From NCBI GenBank assembly GCA_029204225.1, contig CM055099.1:60056212-60120211 (forward strand): a stretch of 64,000 nucleotides of DNA. The letters are read 5' to 3'. The position numbers were made by a program, and so were the translations under genes. Position 1 is the first letter of the stretch. Each line of letters begins with the position of its first letter. Under the pieces are notes generated by a model. That model was given only the letters and a program-made list of their open reading frames with translations, had not been told where the DNA came from and ran no database searches. The DNA comes from Diphasiastrum complanatum (taxonomy: Eukaryota; Streptophyta; Lycopodiopsida; Lycopodiales; Lycopodiaceae). Positions 10,380-21,839 of this stretch are shown here, piece by piece.

Positions 10380-11600
10380 ACACAAGAGATAATTCTTGAT
10401 TCAGGAGCTACCTCACATTTCGTTACATCAAGATGAATAATGTCCGATTTTTTAAGTACTGATTTGTCAAGATTCATAGTTCTTAGAGATGGATCAAGAC
10501 ATCAAGTGAATGGTATTGGTTCATTGTGGCTCAACACAAACGGCAGAGACCGAAGACTTGAAGATGTTCTCTTCATACCCACACTGCAACAAGATTTGCT
10601 ATCAGTAGCAAAGATAGCAGATGATGGGATGCATGTGACGATTTCAAAAGAAACATGTAATGTCATTGAAGCCAACATCAGTACGTTGATCGCATAAGGA
10701 AGATGCAAGGGCAACCTGTATCATGCTCATGATTCTGTAGATGTTCTATGGCACATGCGACTATGCCACATGAACTCAATGGCATTGTATCAAGCAAGCC
10801 AACATGGAGCTATCACAAGAGTAAGCATCTCGAATGCAATTAGTTCGACCACCTGTGACTTGTGCATGAGAGAGAAGATGTTTTGAATTCCATTCACCAA
10901 AGATTCCTACAGAACAACAAAGACTTTGAAGCTAGTACATTCAGACATCTGTGGACCTTTCGATGTGATCTCAATAGGAGGCTTGAAGTACTATATCACC
11001 TTTATTGACGACCACAATAAGTTCGCCCAAGTCTACTTCATTCACAACAAGTCAGATGCACTAAACAAGCTCACAGAATATGTGAACTGGGCAGAAAGAT
11101 GCACAGGAAACAAGGTGAAGCAGATCAGAACAGATCGTGGTGGAGAGTACATCTCGAACCGATTTACTGATTTCTGCAATGATCGAGAAATCCTTCACAG
11201 AAGGACTGCATCCTATACATTGCAACACAATGGTGTTGCTGAGTAAAAAAATAGGATTCTCATGGAAGCCGCAAGGTGCATGATGGCCTATTCGAATGCA
11301 CCAAGTGTGCTATGGGCTAAAGTAGTATCTACAGTTGCCTACATCCAGAATAGAATAGACAAATCAGGTGTTCCTCACACGACACCACATGAACTATGGT
11401 GGGGTAGAAAGCCCAATCTGACACATGTTCGAATTTTTGGCTATGCAGCTTATGCACATATTTTTGATAAGCTTCGAAAGAAGCTTGATGAGAAAGCCAA
11501 GTTGAGATATCTCGACTGGTATGACAACCATTCGTCATACTACGAGATTTACATGCCAGAAACAAATCTAGTGAAGAATCAGAGATGTCAAATTGCATGA
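10380..11600 (+). pseudogene. Protease and integrase region of element C
   Basis: The protease motif is EIILDSGATSHFVTSR (about 10385-10432). A pre-integrase segment with LWHMRLCHMNSMALYQAS lies near 10745-10800. The integrase core has LVHSDICGPFDV, FIDDHNKFAQVY and IRTDRGGEYISNRF, then ELWWGRKPNLTHVRIFG. Broken fossil. Confidence 0.85.
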
Positions 11601-11979
11601 GACCAAAACAATGGCTGACAATGATTCTACCAGCTATGAAGTCTTAGGAAAACTGCACTACAACCTACCAACCACAATAGAGAAAGCAGAACCCGAACAA
11701 TCAGATGAAGATGTTTGAGGTCCACATCAGCTGAGTGACGAATCAGATGAAGAAGGGGTCGCAGGCTTGCCAAAAACTAGAACACCTGTAAAGAACACCT
11801 GTAAACCGAGATGGTTTTGGAACTGGTTCCGAAACTAGCCAAAGAGACAAAGGCACGAGCATTACAGTACCAAAAGAATCTCCAAGGAGATCAACAAGAG
11901 AGCAAAGAGCGCTAGCAAGATTTGTGCTAGGCAGATTGGCTTCAACATCAAAAGAGTTTTGCGAATTTAGTGATGAACA

Positions 11980-12990
11980 ACAAACATTCGAGAAAGCCAT
12001 CGACAGTCCAGACAAGGACAAATGGATCCAAGCCATGAATGAGAAAATGAAGTCCATGAAGAAGAATGAGGTATGGACACTACAACCAGTGCCAAACAAA
12101 TGAAAGACAGTGTAATGCAAGTGGGTTTACAAACTCAAGTATGGACCGAATGGAGATGTTTTGAGATACAAGGCTAGACTTGTAGCGAAGTTTTTTTCTC
12201 ACGACATTGACTATACTGAGACCTTCTCTCCAATGGTGAAACATGCTTTCTTACGCCTACTCCTTGCATATGTAGCTACATACGACCTCAAGATTCACAT
12301 TGTCGATGAGAAGACCGCCTTCCTACATGGCGAACTAGACGAAGAGGTCTACATGGATCAACCTCCAGGATATACCTCCGAATCACTTCCTACCTATGCG
12401 TTCCGAATTCACAAAAGTATCTATGGTCTGAAACAATCAGCACGACAATTGTTGGATCCTTGATGTATCTAGTAGACAACACATGTCCTGACATAGCTTA
12501 TGCCATATTTAGGATGAGCCAATTCAGTAGAATCCAAGCTTAGCAAACTAGAAGATTGCAAAGCGAATCTTACAATACCTTCAGCAGATGAAGGATTATG
12601 GGCTATGTTATTCTCGTGATGCAAGATTCCAAATGCACTCCTACAGTGATGCTAGTTGGGCATCTCTCAAGGACGATTGTAAAAGTGTCTCAAGAGGGTG
12701 TACCATTGCAACAGGTGCAACAATTCTTTGGGCCAGCAAGAAGCAGACCATTATAACTCAATCATTCTGCAAAGGAGAATACATTGCAGCCATGAAGATG
12801 GCCAATGAAATCACATGGCTCAGACAGTTCCTCGACGATGGATTGGGTGAATCCAATCAAGAGCCACCGATTATGCAGATGAACAATACTTCTGCAATTC
12901 ACCTGATGAAGGATCCCATGTTTCACTCAAGGACAAAACACATTGCAATCAAGTATCACTTGATAAGGGACCTGGTCACTAGAAGGGAAT
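11980..12990 (+). pseudogene. RT and RNase H parts of element C
   Basis: RT parts include YKARLVAKFFSHDIDYTETF, TAFLHGELDEEVYMDQPPGY and SIYGLKQSAR. RNase H parts include HSYSDASWASLKDDCKS, TIITQSFCKGEYIA and DPMFHSRTKHIAIKYH. Broken fossil; domain order is normal. Confidence 0.85.
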
Positions 12991-13000
12991 TGAACTTATT

Positions 13001-13164
13001 CCGCACACTGGTTTTACCTTGTTGAATGCATAAGTAAATTATACGTAGGTCATCAGTGTCCGTCCTCACCTTGGAGGACTGTAGATCCTGTCACAGAGGG
13101 TAGTAAACCTGAGGACATAATCGAATTCCATCTGCATTTATTTTTGTGAGAACTCTTCTCATGA
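13001..13164 (+). repeat. Partial 3' LTR of element C
   Basis: Matches 9046-9213 of the 5' LTR closely, including the cacactggttttaccttgtt block, and ends at the point predicted by the target duplication. Confidence 0.85.
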
Positions 13165-13169
13165 GTGAT

Positions 13170-14210
13170 AGCACTAATCCATCTTCAAAATCTACTTGAC
13201 ACAAGAAAATGACCATGAATTTACCACAAATTGACAATCTCCAAGTATTGGCACCAAGTAGCTCAACACTTGAGAACTTAGCCATGGATGAGTGACATAA
13301 TGAACCTCCAATGGCTTCATTTCCCTAGCTCCACTATCAATCCGCCATGAATCTTTGTGACCTTCACTTGATATTAGACTTGAAGAACACATCAAAAGAG
13401 AATTACCACCACCTAGAGCCTCATCATTAGTAGTAAAGTTGATTTGCTTGCCACTTTCATCTCTTTGCTTCTTCAAACATTCATTTGCAAAATGCTCTTT
13501 TATTCCACAATAGAAGCATTTAACTTTATCTTTCTTTTTGCCAAGAGAGGGAGTCTTGTCTTGATCTTGTCCTTTTGACCAATTGCCTTTGTCTTTGCCC
13601 TTGAACTTGTCTTTGATGAACATAGCCTCCTCTTCATAATGAGATGTCGATGTAGATCCACCTCTTGCTTGAAGCCTAAACTCCTCATTCACCAAGATCT
13701 CTTGCAAATCCACAATACTTGGCAAAGTCTTTTCACTAGAAAAACTTTGAACAAGATTAGCATGATCATCCAACAAGCCATTAAGTATAACATGAACAAG
13801 TTCTATCTCCTTAATGCTTTCATCAATACATGCTCACTCATCATTGAATGCTTTAACCCTCAATACAAAAGCATCTCTTCCTTCTTTTGCAAACTTTGAA
13901 AGATTGGCCTCCCAAGAGTAAGCAGTCTTGATGTAGACTTGGATTCATAAAGCTTCTTCAAAGCTTCCCAAGCCTCCAAAGATGATGTGCACTTACCAAT
14001 ATCCTTGAGAAATTCATTGGTAACATTCATCTTAATCATGTGTAGAGCCCTTTTGGCCCTCTTATCATGTCTCATTTGATCTTGTTGAGTTGCTGGTCTC
14101 TCCTCCAAACCTACAACAATATCCAAAACATTATTTATTTCAAGAAGTGATTCCAACCCCACTTTCCACAATGAATAATTACTTGAGATAAGCCATGAAT
14201 CTGTAGCCAT
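13170..14210 (-). pseudogene. gag and start of protease of B1
   Basis: Read leftward: gag begins MATDSWLISSNYSLWKVGLE with the KRAKRALHMIKMNVTNE block. A CCHC knuckle CFYCGIKEHFANEC lies near 13520-13475, and the protease start SWRIDSGA near 13350-13325. Downstream text differs from the protease body of F and instead leads to the B1/M tail. Broken fossil. Confidence 0.82.
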
Positions 14211-14811
14211 GTTGCAATGACCTGATCTTCTTCTTTGAACCTATTTCAATGCACAAAGCACTCTCTTGAATGTCAACAAATGAACTCAAGAAGAAATCAC
14301 AAAGATATGCAGCCTCTCAAATCTCTTCTAGCACTTCTAACTAGAAAATCAACACATAGAATAGTGAAATCTTGATCAACCTATGATATATCCTCAATCT
14401 AATGATTCTTGTCACTTTATAAGATTGAAACACACTCAAATGAAGTTCAGTAACCTCACAAAATAGAGATCCAATCAAAATTAGGGTTTGACAAAATCAC
14501 AAAAAATTGAATATCTCAAATTCTACATGCAATTTTTAAAAACTTGATATATCATCTTGTAGCCTCCAATGAGACCTTTCTAATGCACCAAAAATTGGCT
14601 AATTCCAGCAAACCAAGTGTGAAATTGAAATTGATCAAGTATATAAACCTATATTGAGTTTTGACCTACAAAAGATCAATTCTACATATGCAAAAATGAA
14701 GATTTTTGAGTAGAAACCAGTCTAGCATGCACTAGCATTGGTAACTCCTCCAAATCTTTGATAAATGTGGTTGATTCTTTCATAACCTAAAACATAATAG
14801 CTCTGATACCA
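14211..14811 (-). other. Leader and primer-binding site of B1
   Basis: ctctgatacca at 14801-14811 is the reverse complement of tggtatcagag, the initiator-Met primer site, directly beside the LTR. The leader is non-coding and similar to K's leader at 48931-49380. Confidence 0.85.
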
Positions 14812-15052
14812 TGTGAAGGATTTCAGATCATTCAAGATCCAAATCCATGTCCCTGATCTTTGGTTAAGATAGGAGCAAACCAACAATTCTGCCAATTTAG
14901 AAAAATGAGCATCTACATACAAAATAAGATGCAAACTCTAAGAGATACTGATCAAACATAAACCAAAACATAAAATATAGTTGTTGTCCATACAATTATA
15001 GTACCCTACTATATTTCACACGTGTGAAACCGAAAATAACAATAAATGATCA
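14812..15052 (-). repeat. Partial 5' LTR of B1
   Basis: Matches the inner end of 7371-7976 (tgtgaaggatttcagatc onward) and stops at about 15052, where the G1 LTR begins. Confidence 0.85.
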
Positions 15053-15641
15053 CCACATCCATCCACAACTAAAGTGAAAACTAGAGTCTAAGTGACATTT
15101 GTCACATCTCATGCATGCATTTCTACCTACTTTTACCAAGTGTCATTTTTCTATCTAGAAGGCGCCCTTAGATTTAAGACAACGAAGAAGGCGAAAAAGC
15201 TGAAAAGTGCCTTGGACTAAAGGCAGTGAAGAAGGCGAAGGTGCTTTAGACTAAAGGCAGTGAGAAAGCAGAGGGTGCCTTAGACAAAAATGCCGAAGGT
15301 GCCTTAGACTAAAGGCATCGAAAAAATCAAAAAAGACAAAGGTTCCTTAAAAATGGTTTCTAAGGCATTCTGGCCACTATCTCATTTTTCATGAAGGGGC
15401 AAAAAAGGCGAAAAAGGTGAAGGTGCTTTAAGAATGGTTTCTAAGGCATTCTAGCCACTTTGGCCACTGTGTCGTTTTTCTCACTAAGGTGCGAAAAAGA
15501 CTAAGGTGTCAAAAATGGTTAAGGCAAAAAAATCTTAAACAAAAAAAATGTGACGATCCGAAAACATGTAGTCGGCCTTCAATTTTCAGGATGCTCATTA
15601 CTTGAACGATTTATTTAAGAGTGAGCATAGGAAATCTAACA
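15053..15641 (-). repeat. 3' LTR of G1
   Basis: Starts (leftward) tgttagatttcc after the purine tract. The related G2 LTR starts at about 46055. The left edge is set by where B1's LTR ends, so it is approximate. Confidence 0.75.
15165..15540 (-). repeat. Degenerate GCACCTTCG repeats inside the G1 LTR
   Basis: Many copies of aaggcaccttcg-like words, spaced about 30-40 bases apart, fill the LTR. A block with tggtttctaaggcattct occurs twice (near 15352 and 15433). G2's LTR near 46160-46230 also has several gcaccttc words, so the repeats are an old trait of the family. Confidence 0.7.
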
Positions 15642-15712
15642 CTCCCCCTTAACATGGATCCTGAAAAACTTTGATCTTCAGATTTAACATATCGTTAAAT
15701 CTGAGATGTTTC

Positions 15713-16998
15713 TCATTTGATAGAGCCTTTGTGAAGTAATCTACTACCATGTAGTTTGTTCTGCAGAAAACCAGTTCTACTTTCTTGTTTTGCAGAAAAT
15801 AAGTAATTTGCTACCATGTAGTTTGTTCTACAGAAAACCAGTTCTACTTCCTTGTTGTGCACTTTCTCTCTAAGGTAATGATACCTGATTTCTATATGTT
15901 TGTTTCGAGAGTGAAATCTCGGATTGAGAGATAGCGCTATTGTGCTTTGATTGTCACAATAGATTCTTGTAGGAAGTGGTTGTGCAAGGTTCAGGTCTAC
16001 AAGCAGTTGCCTTAGCCAGATCACCTCTTTGGTTGCATTGATGGCAACTATGTATTTGAATTCTGTTGATAATAATGCAACTGAGGTCTGTTTCTGGCTA
16101 TTACATGAGATTGGGCCTTGGTTGTATAAAAATACAAATTCAGAAGTTGATTTTCTGGTGTCGACATCTCCTGTCCAATCCGCATTTGTGTAGGCTTCAA
16201 GGCTGTTGGTAGTGTGGCTCTCTCCGTAGCAAATGCTGAGAGTTATCGTTGCTTGGATGTACTTCATGACCTTTGTTAGTGCCTTCCAATGAGTTAAGCC
16301 TGGATTTGACAAGAATTGGCTGAGTGCATTGATCGAATATGCAAGGTCTGTTCGTGTGCAGATCATTGCATACATCAATGAGCCGATGATGGATTGAAAC
16401 AAGTAGCGCTTCATCTCCTCCTTTTCTACTTCAGTTTGAGGAGACTGTTCCTTTGATAACTTTAGTCCAGGGTCAAGTGGAAAGTCACCTGGTTTAAGTT
16501 GGCCATTCCATACTTTTCCAGCACGTTGTTGAGATATCGTTGCTAACTGATAAAGATCAGTCTGCTGGGTCGATCACGTTGGATGTGGATTTCGAGACTG
16601 GTGGACTGGTGGACCCATGTCAGTCATCTTGTATTCTTGGGCCAGCATGCATTTTGTATCCTTCATCAGATTCAGATTGTTACTGAATAAGAGTGTATCA
16701 TCTACGTAGAAAGTGATCATGCTGAAGTAATCCGATATAGACTTGAAGTAGACATTTGAGTATGCTAAGTTTGGAATAAAATCATTCTCTATCAGAAATG
16801 CGTTGATCTTCTGGAACCAGGCTCTGGTGACTATTCTAGCCTGTAGAGCACCTTGTGGATTTTGCATACAAGGTGTGTTGCTTGTCGTTGAGTTTGTATC
16901 CCTGTGGCTGCGTCATGTAGATCTCCTCTTCGATAGTTCCATTGAAGAAAGTGGTCTGGACATCCATCTGGTGGACTTCAAGATCTGCTGCGGCTGCA
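15713..16998 (-). pseudogene. RT end and RNase H of G1
   Basis: RT: SDYFSMITFYVDDTLLFSNN holds the catalytic YVDD, near 16720-16685. RNase H: SIIGSLMYAMICTRTDLAYS, YTNADWTGDVDTRKSTSEF, and DNQSTIALSLNPRFHSRNKH near 15960-15890. Broken fossil. Confidence 0.87.
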
Positions 16999-16999
16999 A

Positions 17000-17790
17000 T
17001 GACAAGAGGGCCAAGAAGACCCTACACATGATAGAGATGAATGCTACCAATGAGCTTCTCAAAGAAGTTGGTAAGAGTACCTCATCAAATGATACTTGGG
17101 ATTCATTGAAGAAGCTTTATGATCCAACTCTACTTCTAGAGTGTTGACTCTAAGAAGATTGTTTGCAAAAGAATGAAGAAAGTCCAAATACTTTTATTTT
17201 GAGAGTGAAAGCATTGAATGATGAGTTGGCTTGCATTGATGAGAGCATTAAGGAAGGAGATCTTGTTCAAGTTATTATTAATGGATTGTTGGATGCTCAT
17301 GCTAACATTGGTCAAAGTCTTGCTATTCAAAATACTCTGCCAAGTTTGATTGATCTTCAAGAGATCTTGATCAATGAAGAATATAAGCTTCAAGCAAGAG
17401 GTGGATCTTCATCAACATCTCAATTTGGAGAGGAGGGTATGTTCATCAAAGGCAAAAGCAAAAGCAAGTGGTCTAAAGGGAAAGATCAAGGGGAAGCTTC
17501 TTCAAATGGAAAAAAGAAAGATAGATCAAAGCTCAAGTGCTTCTATTGTGGCATCAAAGGACACTTTGCAAGTGAGTGCTACAAGAAGAAGAGAGATCAA
17601 GGAGACAAATAGGGTAATCTTACTCTTGATGAGGATGGTTTGGATGTTCAAGATGCAAATGATGATAATGCTTTTGTGTCTTCATGTATGCTTGCTAATA
17701 ATGGAGATCTAGATCCATCGTGCATTAATAGTGGAGCAAGTTTACACATGACTTTTTACAAAGAGTATTTCACTTCTTTGTTGGCATATG
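17000..17790 (+). pseudogene. gag and start of protease of F
   Basis: gag block DKRAKKTLHMIEMNATNELL, then FILRVKALNDELACIDESI and the CCHC knuckle CFYCGIKGHFASEC (about 17540-17581). The protease motif is INSGASLHMTFYKEYF near 17725-17772. Broken fossil. Confidence 0.85.
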
Positions 17791-18970
17791 GAGATGAGAA
17801 GAGAGTGATCTACACAGCCAATGATGGTGAGTGTGCAATCAAAGGGATTGGCAAAATTTTTATTTCTCTCTCTACAAATAGGAATGTTCATTTGGAGGAT
17901 GTTTTGTTCATTCCATCTATTACCAAGAATTTGCTTAGTGTGAGTTAATTGCTAAGTAAATGCCTCAAAGTTGAGTTTGATGGAGATGATTGTATGATCA
18001 AAATGAAGGATATCTGAATTCCAAAAGGTAAAAAGCAAGAGAAGTTGCTCAAACTAGATGCTTGTGTTATTGCTAACCAGGTTGGATGTGTTGCAAGAGA
18101 GCAAATACCTATTCAAGAGGTTTGACATACAAGGATGGGACACCTCAACTTCAAGTCATTGGAGATAATGGCTAGAAAGAAGGTCATGATAGGTCTTCCA
18201 AGTTGCTTAAGTGGCATCAATCATGTTTGTGAGTCTTGTGCTTTGTCAAAGTCACATAGACTACCTTATACTAGATCTACATCTAGATCTACAAAGGCTT
18301 TTCAACTTGTACATTCGTATTCATAGATTTACTACAACTAGCAATAGTGGAGCTAAGTTGTATGTAACTTTCATTGATGATTTTAGTAGATTTTGTTGGA
18401 TGTATCTACTAAAGAGCAAAGATGAAGTGTATGATGTCTTTGTTAAGTTCAAGAATGCAAGGGAGAACCAATTTTTCATAAGGATCAAGTGCTTAAGGAG
18501 TGACAATGGTGGTGAGTACATATCTAACAAGTTCAAGGCCTTTTGTGATGAGCATGGAATCAAGAGGGAGTATACAACATCAAGGACCCCACAACAAAAT
18601 GGAGTGGATGAAAGGAAGAATAGGATTTTATGTGAAAGTGCTAAAGCCATGAGGTTAAGTGCCAATCTTGATAAACCAATTTGGGATCAAGCTTTATTGT
18701 GTGCCAATTTCTTGTGCAATAGGTGGCCGAATGCTATTTTGGACGGAAGGACACCTTTTGAGATGCTATTCAAGAGGAGGCCGAGTGTCAACTTTCTAAG
18801 GACTTTTGGATGCACATGCTATGTCAATATTACTCTTGATGATAGGACCAAAGAGGATCCATCTTCAAGAAAAAGTATTTTTGTTGGATATAGTGAGGTG
18901 AGTAAAGCCTTCAAGGTTTATATTCCTTCTACTAACAAAGTGATTGTTGGTAGAGATGGCATTTTTTGTG
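17790..18970 (+). pseudogene. Protease end, pre-integrase and integrase of F
   Basis: The protease end has NVHLEDVLFIPSITKNLLSV. Pre-integrase: MGHLNFKSLEIMARK. The integrase core has VTFIDDFSRFCWMYLLKS, LRSDNGGEYISNKFKAF and RTPQQNGV, then FGCTCYVNITLDDRTKEDP near 18810-18860. Broken fossil. Confidence 0.88.
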
Positions 18971-19077
18971 AGGGGAACATTCCAAAAGTGTCTTCAAGCA
19001 TTATTGATGGTGATGTGGATGGATCTAACATTCTTGATGTTGATGTAAAAGATCCTACTTTGGATGGGATCTATGGC

Positions 19078-20645
19078 AATTGGACATTACAAATGCTTTT
19101 TTAAATGGTGATCTTGAGGAGGAAATGTACATGGAGCAACCTGAGAGCTACATTTCTTCTACAAAGCCAAATCGTGTGTGTCTACTACAAAAGAGTTTGT
19201 ATGGCCTTAAGGAAGCACCAAGGAGTTGGTATGCTGAGCTTAACACTTTTTTACTCTCTCAAGGATTTGTTATGAGGGGATATGATCATTCAATTTATTC
19301 TAGGTTTGCTGGAAATGATGTTACCATTTTGCTAATCTATGTGGATGATATCATCTTGAGTGGTGGAGACAATCAAGATATGGAGGATATCAAGAGTGCT
19401 CTTAAGAAGGAATTTGAGGTGCATGATCTTGGTAAGTTGCATTACATTTTGAATTGAAGTGATTAGATCTTCTCAATCTACTTTCATTTTTTAAGAGAAG
19501 TATGCTAATTCTATTCTAGAAAGATTTCATATAGTAGATGCAAAAGCTTGTGATACACTTATGGAGTCTCATGTAAAGCTAACTATAAGAGGTAATGAAA
19601 GATCCTTCAAGGACATTACTCTCTATAGGAAGCTAGTTGGTTCACTCATCTATCTAATCATTACTAGACCATATCTAAGTTATTGTGTTGGAAGACTGAG
19701 TCAATTCATACAAGATCCTAGTGAGCAACATTGGAAGATAGGAGAACGAGTTTTGAGGTACATCATTGGAACTTGAGATTTTGGCATATTGTATGAGGGA
19801 TCATTACCTAACTTGTTTGGATTTTTGGTTTCGACTATGCTGGAGATATAATGGATAGGAAATCCACTAGTGCTCATTGTATTTTCATAGGTGATGGAGC
19901 TATATCATGGATGTTGAAGAAATAAGCCACTATCTCCTTGTCATCTAGTGAGGCCGAGTACAAAGCTCTTACACATTGCACAAAGGAGATGGTATGGATC
20001 AAGAGGATAATCAATGGTCTTCACTTGCTAGATTTTTATCACCCAGTTCTTCACCATGGGCGGACTCAAAGAAGGCCTAAAGATAGTAACCAAAAAGAAA
20101 TTTTTGCTCAAGGCAGCACCCTTTCAACTTATTGTAGGACAGCTATATAAAAGAGGTGTTGACGGTATTATACGCAGATGCACTTATGAATCTGAGATAC
20201 GACCTATCATATCTCAGGCACACGAGGGCATTAATGGTGGTCACTTCTCTGCCGAAGGCACACGAGGAAATTAGTGGCGGTCACTTCTCTGCCGAAGCAA
20301 CTGCTAAGATCATACTCGGAGCAGGATTATGGTGGCCATCACTGTTCAAGGATACATTTGCTATTATCAAAACATGTGATGTTTGCCAATGAGCCAAAAA
20401 GACTACGAAGCCAATCATCTTCTATGACAATCTATCAGCCCAAAGGTTGGCAACCAATCCTATCTTTCATGCTAGGAGCAAGCACATTGAGGTGGCACAT
20501 CACTTTGTGAGGGAGCAAGTCATAACAAAGGAGGTGGAGCTTCAACATGTTTCTTCAAAGGAATGTGTAGCTGATATCTTCACAAAAGTATTGGAAAAAG
20601 ACTTGTTTATGAAGCATAGGACATCACTTGGAGTGTTATCAAAGT
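19078..20645 (+). pseudogene. RT and RNase H of F
   Basis: RT: TNAFLNGDLEEEMYMEQPE, SLYGLKEAPRSWY, and LLIYVDDIILSGGDNQD near 19330-19370. RNase H: GSLIYLIITRPYLSYCVGRL, SSSEAEYKALTHCTKEMVW, and [18 protein letters not shown] near 20469-20520. About 380 bases of gypsy-type sequence interrupt it. Broken fossil. Confidence 0.87.
20045..20425 (+). mobile_element. Ty3/gypsy integrase zinc-finger fragment inside F
   Basis: Seen: GQLYKRGVDGIIRRC, then HEGINGGHFSAE and CDVCQ, the H-H-C-C finger at the N terminus of gypsy integrases. About 35 bases around ggtcacttctctgccgaag occur twice in tandem (near 20238 and 20277). No LTR accompanies it. It lies within copia RNase H sequence, so it is a foreign scrap, perhaps from template switching or break filling. 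Broken fossil. Confidence 0.75.
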
Positions 20646-20672
20646 CCATGCTAAAACTAGTTGAAGAGGGAG

Positions 20673-20865
20673 TGTGAAAGTTTTCAACTAGTTTAGTCAT
20701 ATTTGCTATATTTGTCTATTTGGCATTTGAGGCCAATTTCATATTAGACTTAGAAGTTGACTTTTAAAAGTTATATTAGTCTAAATGTATTTGAAAAACA
20801 CTTTTTGAAAGTGTGAAAAATGTAGAAGTCGAGGTTGAGTAGATTCAAATCTGAAAGTACTTGAT
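20673..20865 (+). repeat. Partial 3' LTR of F
   Basis: tgtgaaagttttcaactag follows the purine tract. The next 190 bases match the first third of the B1 LTR, read from 7976 leftward. The match ends where element E's gag begins. Confidence 0.8.
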
Positions 20866-20869
20866 TCTT

Positions 20870-21690
20870 TCTAGCCTGGAAAGTTAAGACTTCTTTGATA
20901 CTCAAGGGTGAAGGACTCTTCCCCTGGGTGGATGGCACAGAAGAAATGCCTATGACAACAGACAAGGAGCTACGTGAATGGAGGGAGAAAAATGACAAGG
21001 CAGTAGCCTTGCTATCATCTTCTATCGAAGATAGTCTCACACTTGAGCTAGCTACACTCTCCAAAGCCAAAGAGATGTGGGATGCATTACTCACCAAATT
21101 TCAGACAAAATCAAGAAGTCAGATCATGATGCTGAAAGATCAGCTGATGAACCTACAGTGGGATGGAAAAGACCTCATCTCTTTTGTGAGAAAGATGAAA
21201 GATCTATTTCTATCACTAGATAACTCTGGAGCAGAGAATGCAGTGTCAGTTGAGAAGCAGCTCACGTACCTATTGAGAGCCTTACCCATATTTTTTCAAA
21301 CGACACGAACCCTACTCGCGAAAGATCCTGCCATGAACCTTGAAAAGGCGATTATCGAGATTTGAGAGGAAGTCAAGGCCAGAGAACATCTGAATCACAA
21401 AGATGGTTTTGACCAGGTTCTCTACGGCAACAAAGAAAAATCAAAAAAACAATTTAAGCCTAAGAGAGAGTCCAATCAGAGGCAGGGTCGTGACCAACAA
21501 ACAGAGGGAACAAGCAAGGGCAACTGGAAGACCAAAGGGAGGTCGAAACAACAAGGTGCAGACAAGAAGACCTGCGTGAAATGTTGAAGAGACGGGCATA
21601 CAGTTGATACATGCTGGCTCAATCCCAAGATTGAGTGTATCCATTGCCACAAGAAGGGTCATGCAGTCATGGATTGCTGCCATAACCCAA
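20870..21690 (+). pseudogene. gag of element E
   Basis: LKGEGLFPWVDGTEEMPMTT, DKELREWREKNDKAVALLSS, then KSRSQIMMLKDQLMNLQWDG. Two CCHC knuckles near 21570-21680, the second CIHCHKKGHAVMDC. Very similar to C's gag. Broken fossil. Confidence 0.85.
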
Positions 21691-21839
21691 GAAACAGACT
21701 AGCACAGAACAGACAGGAGAACAACAATAGTTCTTCCTATGTCAAGGAGCCCGAGAGCTTGAAGATGGGCGAAGAAAGAATGAACAAAAATTGTTCAACC
21801 GCCTACATTTGTGAAGATGTGTGTGCAACATCAACGTCT

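Larger units (their letters stand above)
8449..13164 (+). mobile_element. Ty1/copia element C nested in B1
   Basis: The 5' LTR is 8449-9213, with the primer site at 9215. gag, protease, integrase, RT and RNase H parts follow in copia order, then a partial 3' LTR (13001-13164). The flanks GTGGT (8444-8448) and GTGAT (13165-13169) agree at four of five bases and fit a target duplication. The LTR start was set by similarity to E's 3' LTR, which begins right after a purine tract. Broken, with many breaks. Two gag zinc knuckles place it with D and E. Confidence 0.85.
7371..15052 (-). mobile_element. Ty1/copia element B1, minus, carrying nested element C
   Basis: Read leftward: a partial 5' LTR (15052-14812), primer site (14811-14801), leader, gag and start of protease (14210-13170), a non-pol tail (8448-7990), purine tract (7989-7977) and 3' LTR (7976-7371). 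Copia C lies inside it. No integrase, RT or RNase H of its own is seen, and element M shows the same design, so B1 may belong to a non-autonomous subfamily. It is broken. It sits in a LINE fragment on the left; its right LTR stops where G1 begins. Confidence 0.85.
15053..16998 (-). mobile_element. Ty1/copia element G1, 3' half
   Basis: Read leftward: part of RT (16998-16574), RNase H (16414-15713), a purine tract (aagggggag at 15650-15642) and one LTR (15641 to about 15053). Broken. It abuts F's gag, in the opposite orientation, at about 16999. A second member of this family lies at 45776-48478. Confidence 0.85.
16999..20865 (+). mobile_element. Ty1/copia element F (family B, plus strand)
   Basis: gag, protease, integrase, RT and RNase H in order, then the purine tract ttgaagaggg (20661-20670) and a partial LTR of the B1 type. 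The left side abuts G1. Broken, with many breaks. A gypsy integrase scrap lies in the RNase H part. It represents the pol-bearing member of family B, unlike B1 and M. Confidence 0.85.
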
